A DNA stretch of 64,000 bases, taken from Anseranas semipalmata. Its lineage: Eukaryota; Chordata; Aves; Anseriformes; Anseranatidae. Positions 1 through 13,850 of this stretch are shown piece after piece; the stretch's first letter is position 1, and the number at the start of each line of letters is the position of its first letter. The stretch lies in contig VXAA01001518.1 in the NCBI GenBank assembly GCA_013399115.1, forward strand, positions 545,281 to 609,280, written 5' to 3'. The notes under the pieces are model-generated. The model was given only the letters and a program-made list of their open reading frames with translations, was not told the origin of the DNA and did no database searches. The translations under genes were made by a program, and so were the position numbers.

Positions 1-15
1 TGTTTGTGCAAAGAA

Positions 16-51
16 AAGAGGAGAGGAGAGGAGAGGAGAGGAGAGGAGAGG
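16..51 (+). repeat. (GAGAG)n pentanucleotide microsatellite
   Basis: About seven uninterrupted units of AGAGG/GAGAG. It is the same pentamer, on the opposite strand, as the array at 40497-40532. Confidence 0.9.
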
Positions 52-3000
52 ATCTAAGGGATGAACTTCTGTTTGTGTTTGTTCCCATGCATCTTTTTAT
101 TGAAAGAAAGTCTCTTAAATCACCGGGAGATTCTTTACTAAATTCAGGAACTGACATTTTTTCTACTACCTGTGTTTTCTGCATAACTTTCCGGCACTGT
201 TGTAGAAAATGGAAACCACCATTTGGTAGCGATGTCACTCTGATTCCAACATGGATGTAGTGCTGATATATGTGCTTGTGTCCATGAGCCTGTGCTGTGT
301 GAAGCAATGGGCTCCATCAGTGCATCGCACAGGGCTGAAAATAATGCTCAGGGAAAAATGCTTGGGTAAAACAGCAGAGCTCAATTCATTGTAAGCTTCA
401 TCAGGCTGCAACTGATTTATGCTAGCTCTGCCACACACTTGTGTGCTACTTTAAGATGGAAATTTTAGCCTAATCAAAATGGAAATTTTTATATAATTCC
501 TCAAGAGCATCAGAAATTAAAACAGGAAGAAGAGTACAGAAACGTTGCTGCATACTTTTGGGTCCCAGTTCAGTATTATGTTTTCTATGTTCAAATAGGA
601 AAGTATGGTCAGATAGATATGATATGGATGTTATCACAAGCACTATGCGCTGGAGTTGGTAATCCTCTGCTCTCACTGTTACCTCTGGGTGAGATGTCCA
701 AGCTCAGGACAGTCTTCTCCTTTGCAATAAAGGGGCAGCAAGTGTCCCATATCCTCCCAGGACCATATGAGGAACAATTGCCCTTCGGAACTGCCTCCTT
801 CTCCCCCTTGGCTGTAAAAGCAAGACTGGGTGAGTAGTTCAGGCATATCCTTAGTATGTTATAACGGTTTTTCATGAGATTGTTTCATGGTTCTTCTGTT
901 CTCTAGTGTCATCCTAAATGCCTTATAACATGACAATTAAGTATGTGCTGAACTCATTCTTCAGGAGTGGTTTACTTTTTTCTTATTTAACATCTGTATT
1001 AAATACTTTCTTAAACAGAGATGTTTCCTTGAATTATGGCTATACTGATGCAAATACTCACTGAAGTTAATGGGTTTTCTACTGCCTTCCATTGGTATTG
1101 AACTATGGTTTCTGTAAGCTCTTTTGTGCTGATAATATCTTCTAACGACATTTATGTTTAATGTTCAACAAGCTAGAAATTTCAATGCATTGGAAACTTG
1201 TGTTTTCATAATCCCCCTTCAGCTTTAGCTCAAGCAAATCACCCTTCTGGCTTTGAATGGAGTGCTGTAGAATATCAGGGGTAAAAATATTTCCTTTGCC
1301 TACTCTTGCCACAATGCACTTTTAAATTTAGGAACATACAGGGATCATCTACTGCACAGGTGGAATTCTGATCACTAATTTTAGCAATTGGAAAGTTATG
1401 CATCTAGTCTAAACTAGTTGTCAAAGTCCATCTACAACCAGTGCAGAGAGACAGGCACTTGACCACAACACAGAACAAGTAAAATAGATAGAATTCATTA
1501 TTTTCAGGAGGTAGCTGCTTGTCATCAGCTACTATCAAAATAGTCTAGAAAACTAATTTAGGCTATACGTCTAATTTTCGAATAGCTACAATACATAAGA
1601 TGAACTCTTATGTAGGCATCTACCTCTCTCTGCTGGGTCCAGAGAGAGTCATGGTCTTTCTGCCCTGGATAATAAGGAGCTTGAATTGCTATTTAAGCTT
1701 TAATGTCTTGTTAGTGGTTTAAATACATCTTAAGCACAAAGATAAATCATGTGAATAAAACTCCAAATGTATAAACAAAAAGGTGGATTAAAATCAAGCA
1801 TAATTGTGTTGATTAGATCAAAAGCCAGTGTGGTTTTATTTATCTTATTCCCAATGATGGCTTTAAAAACAGAAACCACAGACTTCACAATTTTGTTTTA
1901 TAGCAGAAACTTTTTCCTCAGCACTGTTGGTGACTCAGCACTCGAATTACCATATTTCAATATATGACCCAGTGTAATTAGGACAATATTTTTTTTAGGT
2001 GGTTGTTACTTTTATGCTGTAGCTGAGTCTCCAGAACAAGTAATTTATCTCCAGTGATGAGAGTCTGCCCTCTTTTCAGTACTAAATGGTTCATATGTTG
2101 TAACTGTTACTTGAAGCAGCAGAGATTGGAAGACCATGGGCTGATCTTCAGAGAGTTCTTTCCTGCCAAATCCCCTCATTTCTGCAATGGCAGATGCTTA
2201 CATTTTAAGACCTAGTTTATTTTATGAATTTTTATATTTAATGGCAATGTTTTGTGCTTGACTAGAGCACGTGGGAGTTTTCCAGAAGACCTTAATGATG
2301 AAATTAATCTCTCCTAACTTTAACCATGTACAAATTTTTTGTCCTTGGCTTCCTCTCTCATCAACTGAGAAAGAGGAGAACATCAAAGGGGGATTTGAAA
2401 ACCTATTTCCAACTCACACCTCAGGGTGGGAAGAAGCACTCCATGGGCAGGGAGGCTCAGCCTGGACAAGTGTCTTAGCCTGGATGACTTGGTTTTAAAT
2501 ATCTAATGTTAAGGAAGATGCATTCTTGCACAAATCATCTTTACACGGCAAATCAGACCCTCTGCTGCACTAGACTTGGGAAATACTCACAGAAAATTGT
2601 ATAAGTCTTTTCTTTCTTTTAGGGAGTTATGTCTTGACTCTCTCCTGATAAATACACGGGGTGCAGAAACATCAGGCACAAACTGATGGAAGGATAGGTG
2701 GATTGAGAGAGGACACCCCAATGTGAAGGGACAGAGGGGTGGCAGAGGAGGAGTGGGAAGAAACACCATGGAGCACAGAAAATGCAATGTAAAAAGGAGG
2801 GAAAAGCAGCTGTAGACCTACCACTTTCTGCCTGGTTATTACTGACTCAGCTTTGACTGGCAGTTTTGGGACCTATATCCTGTCTCAGAGCAACGGTGCA
2901 GTGGAGCAGGGAAGGACAAAGGTGAGAGATAGGAAGCTACAAGCTACCATGTCCTCCTTGTTGCCTCCACTGAAGGCCATAGGACAATAATTTGGGACCT

Positions 3001-3239
3001 CAAGCAGGTTACTGACGTGCAGCTCTGGTACAGTCCAGTACAGGTGCACTCCAGGACCTCAGCAGTGGGGGGCTTGAGTACTGCCTTCCCCAGGTCACAA
3101 GCTTGTTTGATCTATACCTTGATTTTCAAATTCTCAGTCCAACAGGAGAAAAACACCTGATGTTTTCATCTGCAGAGTCAGCCCAGCCAATCTCATTACC
3201 TTATTAAAAAATGGATTGATGCAAAACCTCTCCTCAATG

Positions 3240-3560
3240 CTCATACCAGTTTCTATGTGGATGCAAAATATCATGCAAATTAGGTAATTAACTAGGTTTT
3301 GCTTCATTAATAGATAAATCAGTGCAATGAGAGTCTTCCTAAATACTAGCTATGCATTTCTCCAAAAATAGGACATCTAATGCAATTATTTTTATTACAT
3401 CTTTTGTATGTGATCTCAGAGCATAAAAAGGAATTAGAATTCCATGTTTACTGTTATTAAAGAATCCCCCTAGCCTGTTTATTTCATTTGGCTCAAAATA
3501 GAGAGCAATGCTGCTATTGTAATTCATTAATTACCAGACACATTTTAATTCATATGCCAG
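3240..3560. promoter_or_regulatory. Candidate conserved enhancer (octamer and homeodomain motifs)
   Basis: Inside intron 2. An exact POU octamer ATGCAAAT lies at 3273-3280 and is followed five bases later by TAATTA (3285-3290). A near-palindrome, GTAATTCATTAATTAC, lies at 3519-3534, and other TAAT cores are present (for example at 3378-3390). Motif density of this kind is typical of vertebrate developmental enhancers. Chance in AT-rich DNA is the alternative, and conservation is untested. Confidence 0.3.
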
Positions 3561-5500
3561 TTCATTGCTACCTTCAGTTTGTTCCTATTTATACTGGAGT
3601 TAAGGGGATGTTGGAAGGACAGAAAGTCAAAGCTGAAATTATGTTAAAATACTCAGGTGAGCAAAGAATCCATATACTGTATACCAATATGTATTTTTTG
3701 AATATTCTGTTTAAAACAAGACAAGGATGGAGTGAATTGCAGCTTTTGAGTGTAAACCCTTCCAAAAACTGATATGCCAACTGCAAGAAAACCCACTAAT
3801 ATTTTTAACTCATCTGTGTTCCATCCACTGCCAGGTCTGCCCCATAGTATCTGATTACTTCACAAGTTACCAATTATACACATAGCTGTACATTGTGTTA
3901 TACAAAAACTGTAAAGGGTAATAGTATTTCAATTATGCTGCAATTGTGAAGTTGTTTCTGTATAATTATAGTTTAGGTTAAAAAGCTTTTTTTACCAGTT
4001 CTGTGCCACAAATTGTGCTTATTAAGCACAGAAAAAAAAAGAAAGAAAAAAAAGAAAAAAACAATAAAAACAATAATTCCATTACGTTGATGAACTGTCA
4101 GTTATGTGAAAAATGGGCATGAAAAGTATCTCAAACTTAACAGCAATATAGCTATGTTATCTTCTCATCATAGCTACAGTATAATTACAGTAGCTGTTTC
4201 CGAGAATATATCACTTATGCCTTTTCTTCCATCAGAGTAGAAATTGATTGTGTAGGAAGATATTAAAAATATTTTAACTAACCCAAAGAAGAAACTTAAG
4301 TCATTAAAACTTCACCAGAATATATAAGAGATTCAGGGTCTGTGGTTGTTTCTTTCTGGATGGTTTTTTTTTTTCTCTTTATTTTATTTCTTCTCCCCTG
4401 AAGCTCCTGAATCTCTTCACAAGCCGAGCTTTCCTATCCAAGCATGCCCTTTCACCTAGCTTATTTCTACCTACATTTTCTCCACATTAGATAAATCTTC
4501 CATTTTTGTGCAAGAAGGTGTTATTTGTGAAAGGTGCTTATGCTTGCTTGTTCTATTCCAGGCTCAGTTCTCAGATCAAAAAACTCATGTTTGGTAATTT
4601 TCTAAGGTTAACCTTCTTAGCTACTCAGTCAAACATGTTTAAAGGAGAAAATCTGGTTTTAATTAATCCATACTTAAGTGGTAAGTTCAGAGCTTTTGCT
4701 TACCTAAATACATTGCAATGCTGGAAGGCCAAACAGGATAAAGCCTTATCAACAGTCTTGCAAACACGGCTGCTCTTTGCCAGTCCCAGATAAAAAAATG
4801 TGTGTCTCTTCATAAAATAACTACACAACCCGGGAACAGCTGTGTAAAACTGCCTGCAGGGGTTTTCTGGGAGGTAGTATCTTCTTTCCTGGTCTACAGT
4901 GCTTGACATCTGAACTATGTATTAAGGAATAATGTCCTAAATCAATAGCACTTTGGTAACCATGGAAGTATGAGCTGAGCCTGATCTTGCTTATGACTTT
5001 GGATGCACTTACTTCTGAGATACAAAAAAAAGTTCTCCTACAGACTGATGTTTAGGCCTTATATCTTAATTTTAACAATTTTTATTCCTACAACACAACA
5101 TTTCTGGTAAGATTTTTATGTGATTTTCCTACTCACAGGTGTGACGGTATATATTCTTTCAGTGTGAGTCTTCTCGGGACATTGCTGATCTTACATCCCA
5201 ATCAAGGTTAATTATGCCATGACTTCAGCTAGATTCTTGAACAGAAGGATGCTGATTTCAGCTGGGGATTAATATTATTATTTGCTACTGCTGTTGCTAC
5301 TTCTCTGGTAAAGCTGCCAGCAATTCGGCTGGCACAATGGCTGACACACGGCTTGTTCACTTATCTTTTCATTGAGCAATAGAATTTTCCTCTTTTCTCT
5401 TTTAAGAGGTATTTCCAGTAAGTCTCTGATCTTCTCAAAAGTAGAGAAACCCCTTCTCTAACACTCTGCATACATATTTTGTCTCACTACAAAGCCAGCA

Positions 5501-5539
5501 ATATACATATATATATATATATATATATTTTTTTTTTTT
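5501..5539. repeat. (TA)n then T-tract
   Basis: Alternating TA from about 5508 to 5528, followed by a run of Ts. Confidence 0.9.
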
Positions 5540-8500
5540 CTAGCAGCAAATACAAACACATTCTAGTCAAGCATTCAGAAGTGTCTGCTACAAGGAGCTC
5601 TCTTGTTTTGTGATGTAGCTCTGTGCTCACTCCGGGACCAAAATGGTAAACCCCTCCTAACCCAGACATCGCAGAGCAGGAAGGGCAGGGAGAGGTTCTG
5701 AAAAACCACCCAACCTGGAGGTCTTCAGAGCTCCCTCCTGTCAGTGGAGGTTCTTACAGCAGGCATTGACTGTCTGTGACAGGGTCTGAGGGACAAATAA
5801 AACCTAAGAGCTGAATACTGCCCAAAGGAAAATGGGCAGGCCCAATTAGGCGATTAGCAACACAGCTTCTGCTGCCCATGATAGAACTTCACCCATCAAA
5901 CTCCAAGAAGTGAAGTACAAACAGTGTAGCCTAGCTTATTTTACCAATTCATTCTCTAAAGAACAATGAGATAATTTCCAGCGATGTAGAAAAAGCTGCC
6001 AGGATGCTCAGAGATGAGTCCCTTCCAGTCAATGTGGTCCTGCAGTGCTCCTCACCATGGTCCCATCCCCAGCCCCACCACAGAGCTGTGCTTTCCCACA
6101 TCCCTGGAGTGAGGAGCTGCTACAGACCAGCACCTGGGCAAACAGGCAGCACATATCGCAGGATTCATGGGATGGGGCTGGAAGCAAATTCCCCTCCTAG
6201 CTTTACTTGCTGCTTGGATCCTCTGATGCTCTGTGCAGAGAAGCTGAGGACTTAGTTGTCATTGAGAAGATTATTGTGTTTAACTGTTTAAAGAACAGAG
6301 TTATCAAATATGAAGAGGCAGCAAGGAGACTACGGATTACAGTTGGACAAAGTCACCTCATCTGGGGTTTATCAGTGCACGAAGCATTTCCTTACAAGCA
6401 TGCTGACACAGAGGGATTTACAAGGATACTAGGTCTAAGAACAAGAGGTGGTGGGAAAACATTGTTATCCTGATTTTTTTAGGAACCAGAGAAGAGATCC
6501 AGAAAGTGGTTAGAGGAAGTTGGTGTTCGCATGTCATATGCCTGATGCAAGTAGGAATCAAACTCTGCAGCTGGAAACAGAGAAACAACAAAGACCACAG
6601 TTTGAGGCTAAAAAGAGAAGGGCATGTAGGGTTGTGGGAATAAAGGATGAAAGAAGAACATTTGATGAACTATATGGACCACAGGAAGCATGGAGTATAA
6701 GAGGCAAAAACAGGGTGGAAGAAAAATGTATGATTAGATGAATATGAGGAAATGGGGAAATGATATGGCAACATCTTAGCAGCAAGTAAAACTGCCCATA
6801 TTGGTGAGAAAAAAAAAAAAAAAGGAAAAAGCAACAGAACTGTTTTATTTCTGTTTTCCTTAAAAATCACTGCCTTCTGTCAGCAATTCTAAATATAGAT
6901 TGCATAAAGCAGCACTTCCTGATTTCCAGAAAGCGCTAGGTTCCCAAATGATTTGGGTATTGCTTTAGTCTGTAAAGCTGGAAATTAAACATCCAGCAAT
7001 GATCTGAGGAATGCAAGCTACCAAGAGAAAGCCAAAATGTATAGCTGTGATGAGAGAAAGCTTCAAGCAATCTATTTCTTCCCAATGTTACAATCTGAGA
7101 TGCTGGATATGGGCTGTACACTGTTATGAAATCCAGATCGTGATTATCAGAAAACCAGTGAGTATGTTAAGAAACAAATGCTAAAACTCAGATTTAGAAC
7201 TTGAATTTTACCTCTTATTATGACTTCTTACTTCACTGTATTCCAAAAAGCCCAAATTCTCAGCCTTGTCATCTACCATACCAGTGTGAAGGGAATTATG
7301 GTGGCGGCCAGCTTCACTGACTTGCTGCCAGTTTGTATTGGAAAGACATAAAAAGGAGTGTCAAAGAACCGAGGAGGTGAAAAACTAATCATGATGTTCA
7401 TCTGAAGAGACAGAGTACAGCAATTACTAACCACTGAAACTAGCTTTCCAGTCTAGACAAAAGGAAAGATAAGTATTAAAGAAGAATATCATTATCAAGG
7501 TACCAGATAAGGGAACTAGACGAAATTAATCTCTGTGCTGAGAGGTAACACACAGTTCAGTAGATGTATGAGCATTTCACTGGTTCTCTGCTGGGATTCT
7601 GCCCTAGCCACAAGGTAGTAAACACTGGATGGATTTATGAAAGAGAAATGCTAAGACCAATGTGTAGTTGGAAGTAACTGGAGAGCTGAAGCTAGTGGAA
7701 GAGATGCATTATGTCTTGATTTGAGAAAATCCCTGTGATGTAACACCTCACACAGTCCAACTATTATATCAGTTCAAGCAAAATGTGATCAAAAGTCAGT
7801 AAGCCATATGAATAATGGTAGTTTTCCAGTATTTTTGCAGGCACTGGGCTTATATGAATGAAAAGACATGTAGGCCTAGAAGAGTTTTGCAGATGAATCA
7901 CAGCTGCACAGAAAAGACTAAAAACTAGAAATGTTCTAAAGAAAATGAACAACAACAAAAAAAATAGTTTAGAAACCTCTATGTATATCAGATAGGTCAG
8001 TGAAGTTTGGGCACTTATCAAACTGGCTGTATTAAGAAGAAAGGTTTTAGAAGCGATTTTGGATTTTTATTATGTTGGTTGTAAGATGACAGTCGTCCAA
8101 AGAGAACAAAGAATAGTGTCTAGCACATAAAAGAGTACAATATATAGTAAATTTGAGTGTAATGTGGAGCTGCAGACTACTGAAGAAAGCACAAAGGTGT
8201 AAAGTGTGTTATCAAAGACCTAAAAACAAGTCCAAAAGGATTGCAGAAGTAGGAAGAAATCATCAGCACAGCTTCGTATTTCTTCCAGTGAAGGACCCCA
8301 TTTTTCTGATCTATTTTTTAATATATACTCAAGGAATGGCTAAACAGTGCCATACAAACTTCATCTTCTCACCATTGACTGTAAAGGGGTCTGTGGAGAC
8401 CAGTTCAGCTACAGATACTGCATATGCTACAGAAGCCTACATTTGATCAGGTGAATCACATTCAAAATGCCAATTAGCATCTTATTAACGCTGTTCACCA

Positions 8501-8839
8501 AACTGTTGTCACCTTCCTGTTCCTTCTCTAACACATTTGCAATTTCCTTCTCCCATGTTAACAACAGCAGCACACTGGGAATTCATGTTCAGTGCACTAT
8601 CTACTGTGATATCATTGTCTTTACTTTCGGGGATGCAATTCCTCATCTTTCAAATGTGAATAGCTTCTTTGTTTCTAGATGCATAATCTAGCACTTAGCT
8701 GTGATGAAGCACATGTTGACAAAAAGAAGCCTGCCTGATGATGTGGGATGCATTCTTATTATTTTTATCTGCCAAACCTTTCATTGTCTAAGAATTTTGC
8801 TACTATTGATTTCTTTTTCACTCTAGAACATGGGGAAAG

Positions 8840-9240
8840 AAATTCATTTTGGCCTGATTAATAATGTCTTCCCAGGAGGAAGAGTGTACAATTACAAATT
8901 AATATTTCATGATTGCATTCAATAGAAGCTACAGTGATTTAATATAGTACAAATACATGCATGTATCAAAATGTTGTGCAGAAGTAAATCAAATCGCCAT
9001 TTTCTGAATATACTACAGCAGCATAACTTCTTTTTATGTGTAAATTTGTAGATTCATTTTTTAAAAAATCAAGTTTGACTGATAAGGCTTATTTTCTGTG
9101 ATATCATGGGAATAATTACTACACCATTTAAAAGCCCATTTTATGGTATAACATTTACTGATTTTTCCAGATAAATCTTTGATCTAAGGTGTTAAAATAT
9201 CTGTTGTCATCTTATTTAATATTAAGATTTTAGAAGATAA
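8840..9240. promoter_or_regulatory. Candidate conserved AT-rich non-coding element
   Basis: A repeat-free block rich in TAAT-type and CAAT-type motifs: TGATTAATAAT near 8856, ACAAATTAATATTTCATGAT near 8895-8914, and GGGAATAATTACTAC near 9107-9121. There is no coding potential. An enhancer role is only a suggestion. Confidence 0.2.
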
Positions 9241-12200
9241 AATTGATGGGATATTTTTACTTAAATCTTTTTATATATTCCTGTAATTTTACAATTTAAA
9301 AAGAAAAAGGAACCCTTGGAAGTTTTTGATTCTTCATTTCCTCATACACAGATTTTTTTCCACTTTGTTTTTATTTCCCTTTTCCCAGTGTGTGTGTGGG
9401 AGGGTTGGAATGGAAAGTAAATAATAAGTTTCTTACACTTGGAACAATGACATCATCTTTGACTATCTCTTTTCAAAGGAGTTTTGGAGAAATAGTCTAA
9501 GTTTGCTGACTTTTGGTGAACTTGGATCCTCAGTTCTCTGGGCAATCTTTGACACACAAAACCCAAATGCTTGTAAGAGTCACAAAACGATAAAAATTTT
9601 GAAAATTGTTAGTTGTCCTGCCAGCAATCCACATGTGTACATAAAGCTCATGTATCTCTCAGTTACTTTGTACTAATCCAGATATCAATAACAAGGGTCA
9701 ACTTGGATTTACTGACCACAGATGTTAACCAAGGGATACAAAATTCTTCTAAGGTCTTGGAGAGACTTGAGCAATTATCTTGTGATGATGCTCCATGATG
9801 TCTTTGGCTACTTAGCTATTGTCAACTAACTTTTAAATTAACTATAATTATTTATGTTCCAGGTACATTTCTAGATTACAGTGACAGTTTGTCTATTGTT
9901 CTGTGATTTTTTTTTTTTTATTGTTCTGTGATAAAGTCCAAGAAAAGTTTATTACCACATAAAATAAAAAACTTTTGTAAGGAATGCATTGTTGGATGTA
10001 TGTTTAGCAATATAGTGTCAAGTTTCAAGGAAGCAGTATGCAAATGTGACAAGGTTGGGTAAAAGAGGTCATGAAAGACAAGCAAAGGTCTCCCAAAGCA
10101 CTGAAAATATTCTAAAAGCTGACCAAATATCTTTTCCAGCTTGTGAACAAATGTCTCAAATGGATGAGGTTTAATTTCATTGCTGTGAAAGATGAATCAT
10201 GATTGTTTACCTCATAAACAATTTTTACTTCTTTTTTTTTTTACTTCCTTTTGTACAATATGTAAGAAAGAGGATCAATATGTTTGCCTCTTTTTTTTTT
10301 TTTTTTCCTCAATGCTTTGTGTTTGTGTATGCATTTGGGTTTGTTTGTTTGTCCTTGACCAACTATTACTTTTGTACCTCCTGAACAATTTCAAAAATTA
10401 CAGCAGGGCAGAAGAGATTTTAATCATAAAAACTTTCTATAGTATTTCTGGAAATAGTCTGTAAAGAGATTCTATTACATTCCCCCCAGGGAAAGAATAA
10501 GTATATTAGAGGTCAAAATCCACGTAGGAGAGGTCTTTTGAGACTTCCTTCATTAGCTGCATTGTTCAGAGTTTGCCATCAAATAACCTAAGAAAGAAGT
10601 AGAACATCTGTTATCTATGATTAGTAAAGCCTTCTATCCCCCAATATCTTACCAAGGTTATTCATTTAAAAGCTGGCCAACAGTTCTCACCGTTTCTTAG
10701 CTCTGATGGGAGAGACACTGAAAGCCCACATAAGGGATAACAAAGGCACTGAGCGGTACTCTTGCATAGAGGTGAGAACTAGGTTAGTCCAGCCTCTCAC
10801 TCTTAGAAGTGGTGCCTTGAAGTTGACTGGCAGTGTGATGCGAGGGGTATTTGCACTGTTTTTGCCTAACATACTCAGTTCTTGTTAGCCCCAATATCAC
10901 AATTTCTGGTAATGCTTTCAGCAGTGTGGCTAGCAGCTCTCTTTTGGCATCTTCTCTTTCAGCTGCTCCCATGAGAAGATTGCGCATTAGAAGGGTTTGG
11001 GTTTTGCTCTTTGCATAGTTTCTTTTTGCTGTGATATCTACTCTAAGCACAGACAGCCTTTTTGTTCCCAGGGCTCTCAGTCTAGTTTCAGAAGGTTTAA
11101 ATTGCCTTAACCAAAAACTTCGTGCTAGACTGTTTTAAAAGTCACTGTAGAAGGACAAAAGCTTTCAGTGCTCTGCACTCGCTATGCACAACACCTCTCT
11201 GCATTCGTCTCCTGCAACTCTGTATCCTCCCTTAAGGATAATAATTTCTCCACAGTAATAGTAAAAATATCAACTAGAAATGTAAAGAAACAGAAAATTT
11301 CACCTGTTAGGGTCTCACAGGGTGTGCAGTAATCTGCCGTTTGGTCCTCTTCATAAAGCAATGCAAGTGCTCCCTCTAGTAGGTTATACCTGCAGTTTCT
11401 GAATTTATGTAAAGTTTGCCAGTGGATATAGTACTGATTGATTTCATAGCTGTGCTACAAAAGAAGGAGTTTAGAATGCACAGGGGTCCATTGTGAACCT
11501 CCTGACTCAATGGGAGGGTCTCCTGGACGAGTGTGTTTAACCATATTCTCTATGTGGTAAATAACTGAGGGTACCTTGCCATCGAACCTTGTTAAGTAGT
11601 GGTTTTATTTACAATCAAATTCTGTTAAATCATTATATTATATCAGTAAAACATATTGCTGCTTTTCTCTTACGAGTGAGATTCATTACTCCTTCCGCAA
11701 CAGTCTCATGGTTGTGCTAGCAAAATCACCATGAAAAGCTACAGCATTTAAAATCTCTGTTGCAGATCTGCATTTGAATATGGGCTGGGATATATAGGAT
11801 AGACAAGTCTAAGTTGCATATCAGGCTGTAAGAAATACTTCTCTTCCTTGGACTTTAAGTGTAAAGCATGAGCATAAAATTCCTGAGTGCTGAAATACTG
11901 CAGCTGACTGCAGGAAAATGCAATGACAACATGCCAGGACACAGTTACGTATTCGCAGGGAAGACAAGGATTTAGAGACTGCCAAGCCACGTAACGTGGT
12001 CATTGCATTCAGTGAAATACAGCCATGTCTGGGTAAAAAACAGCAGCTGCTTAACAGTGCTGCGCAGAGCAACACCTGCACAGTGCGCTGAGCCAGGCGG
12101 TGCTCACAAACATTATACCTAGCCTGCACGGTTGGGGGGAATATGAAGAAGATAGAAATGAAATTATCCACACTGAAATTCAGCCAAGGCACTGGGGACA

Positions 12201-13754
12201 GTATACCCGCTCCGGCAGAACAAAAATTAAAGTGCATCTCTAGTGATCCGAAGCTGCAAAGGCCTGAGGTTTTTGTCTCATTCACTTGGTAGCACAGGCA
12301 GCCCCATGCCTACGCCCATCACTGGTACAACCCTCAGCACCACTTTGAGCATCCAAAATAGCATGTCCTTCCTCATCTTGCAGTTAGCCAAGTGTGGATG
12401 AAACATTGCCTGCTTCACCACATCCAGCAGGATTAACACATGGAAAATCACAGCTGCAGTAGCTGAGTATACCTTTGTCTGAAGGCCAGTAACACCAAGT
12501 TATGCCACTGATGTGGCAGATACATGTTGAATAACCCAGGCTGCTGCTATTATTTGTTACCACTCATGGAAGAATGAGCCTTGACCCAGTGTGGCTGCAG
12601 CATGCATATGTTACCGCAGGCAGTTAACCCACCAGAGACGAGAAGTCACTTCATGGGAAAAAAAAATGGACTGAAAAAAAGGATAAAACTGAATTATTTA
12701 CACCTTGACTGGCTAGTGGTTGTACAATGGAGAACATATAAATGATAAAATATAAAATAAAGTCTTTTTAGGTGGTTTTGTATTTGCAATAGACTTTTCA
12801 AGCTTTTAATTCTGTGCAAAGTTTTTTACATTGCAGATGAATGTAACTGATAAATAATGATTCAAAATTTTTGGCGAATGGTCCATTCAGTTCTGTATCC
12901 TGTTCCTGACTTTTCAGGGCAAAATTATCAGACAGAAAGAGGGCAGCTATGGGAAAAATTCCTCACAAGTGAAATTTCCTTGTGCCCATTTTTGAACTGG
13001 GCTTTAGAACTTGGTGATTAATTTTTATATTTCTTCCTTACTATTACTTTTTAGTGTTGCAATATTATTCAAAATAACAAGCATGTTTTAGTTAGCTGTG
13101 TAACAATCCAACCCTTTCTGAATCAGGCTGAATTTTGGGCCACAACCATATCTTGCAACGGTGAGTTCCAGGGGCAGATTGCACATAAAATGTAATGCAG
13201 GAGAAGGTAAATGCATTTGCTGCCTTTCGTTTTCACTTAAAAAACAGGGGCTCTATTTTTTCTTTTCTTACAGAGGAACAAGGTACCTATAGAGAGCAGA
13301 CAGTGTGCTTGACGGAGCACAGAATCACTCGCTCTGTCTCCTCAGGCAGCAGAGCCCACCTTTCCTGCCCAGCAGGAAATAAAGGACAATGCAAGATTTC
13401 ATTTTTCCTCCACACACCAACGAGCACAGGACATATCCTTCTGAAGCTTGGTCTATCCCAATTCTGTTTTTTCCTGTGGATCCAGTAAAGACCAGAAGCC
13501 CCAATAGATAGATGGAGTTCACAAGAAACTGTGAGATACAGTAAAATATCTAGGAAAAAATATCTGGTAGGAAATGATATCCATGCTGAAGTATGCACAG
13601 CCCTACATATAAAATATCCTAAAAGTATTTGCAAATACATATATACTGTGAAAAATTACACTCCATGGTCAGGCCAGACAAACTCTGAAGTTATAGGCAT
13701 AAACTGCAGCAAGGAAAATATTAATAAATAGCTTTATAACTGTATGGCTATTTA

Positions 13755-13850
13755 AGCACTGGAACAAGCTGTCAAGGCAGGTTATGGAGTTGCTAGCAAT
13801 GGTACTATTCAAGGCTGGATTTGACATTGCCCTATTAGGGATGATATATG
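13755..13850 (+). repeat. Old CR1 LINE 3' remnant
   Basis: The plus strand encodes a degraded CR1 ORF2 C-terminus, HWNKLSRQVMELLAMVLFKAG. This matches the family pattern WNxLPREVVE...LFKxxxD. The terminal octamer-type repeat is no longer recognisable, so the copy is older than those at 17821 and 26152. Confidence 0.6.

Noticed and set aside
11821..12285. A 154-codon open frame on the minus strand
   Set aside because: Cysteine- and serine-rich translation without any family signature, overlapping another frame of similar quality. It is probably chance.
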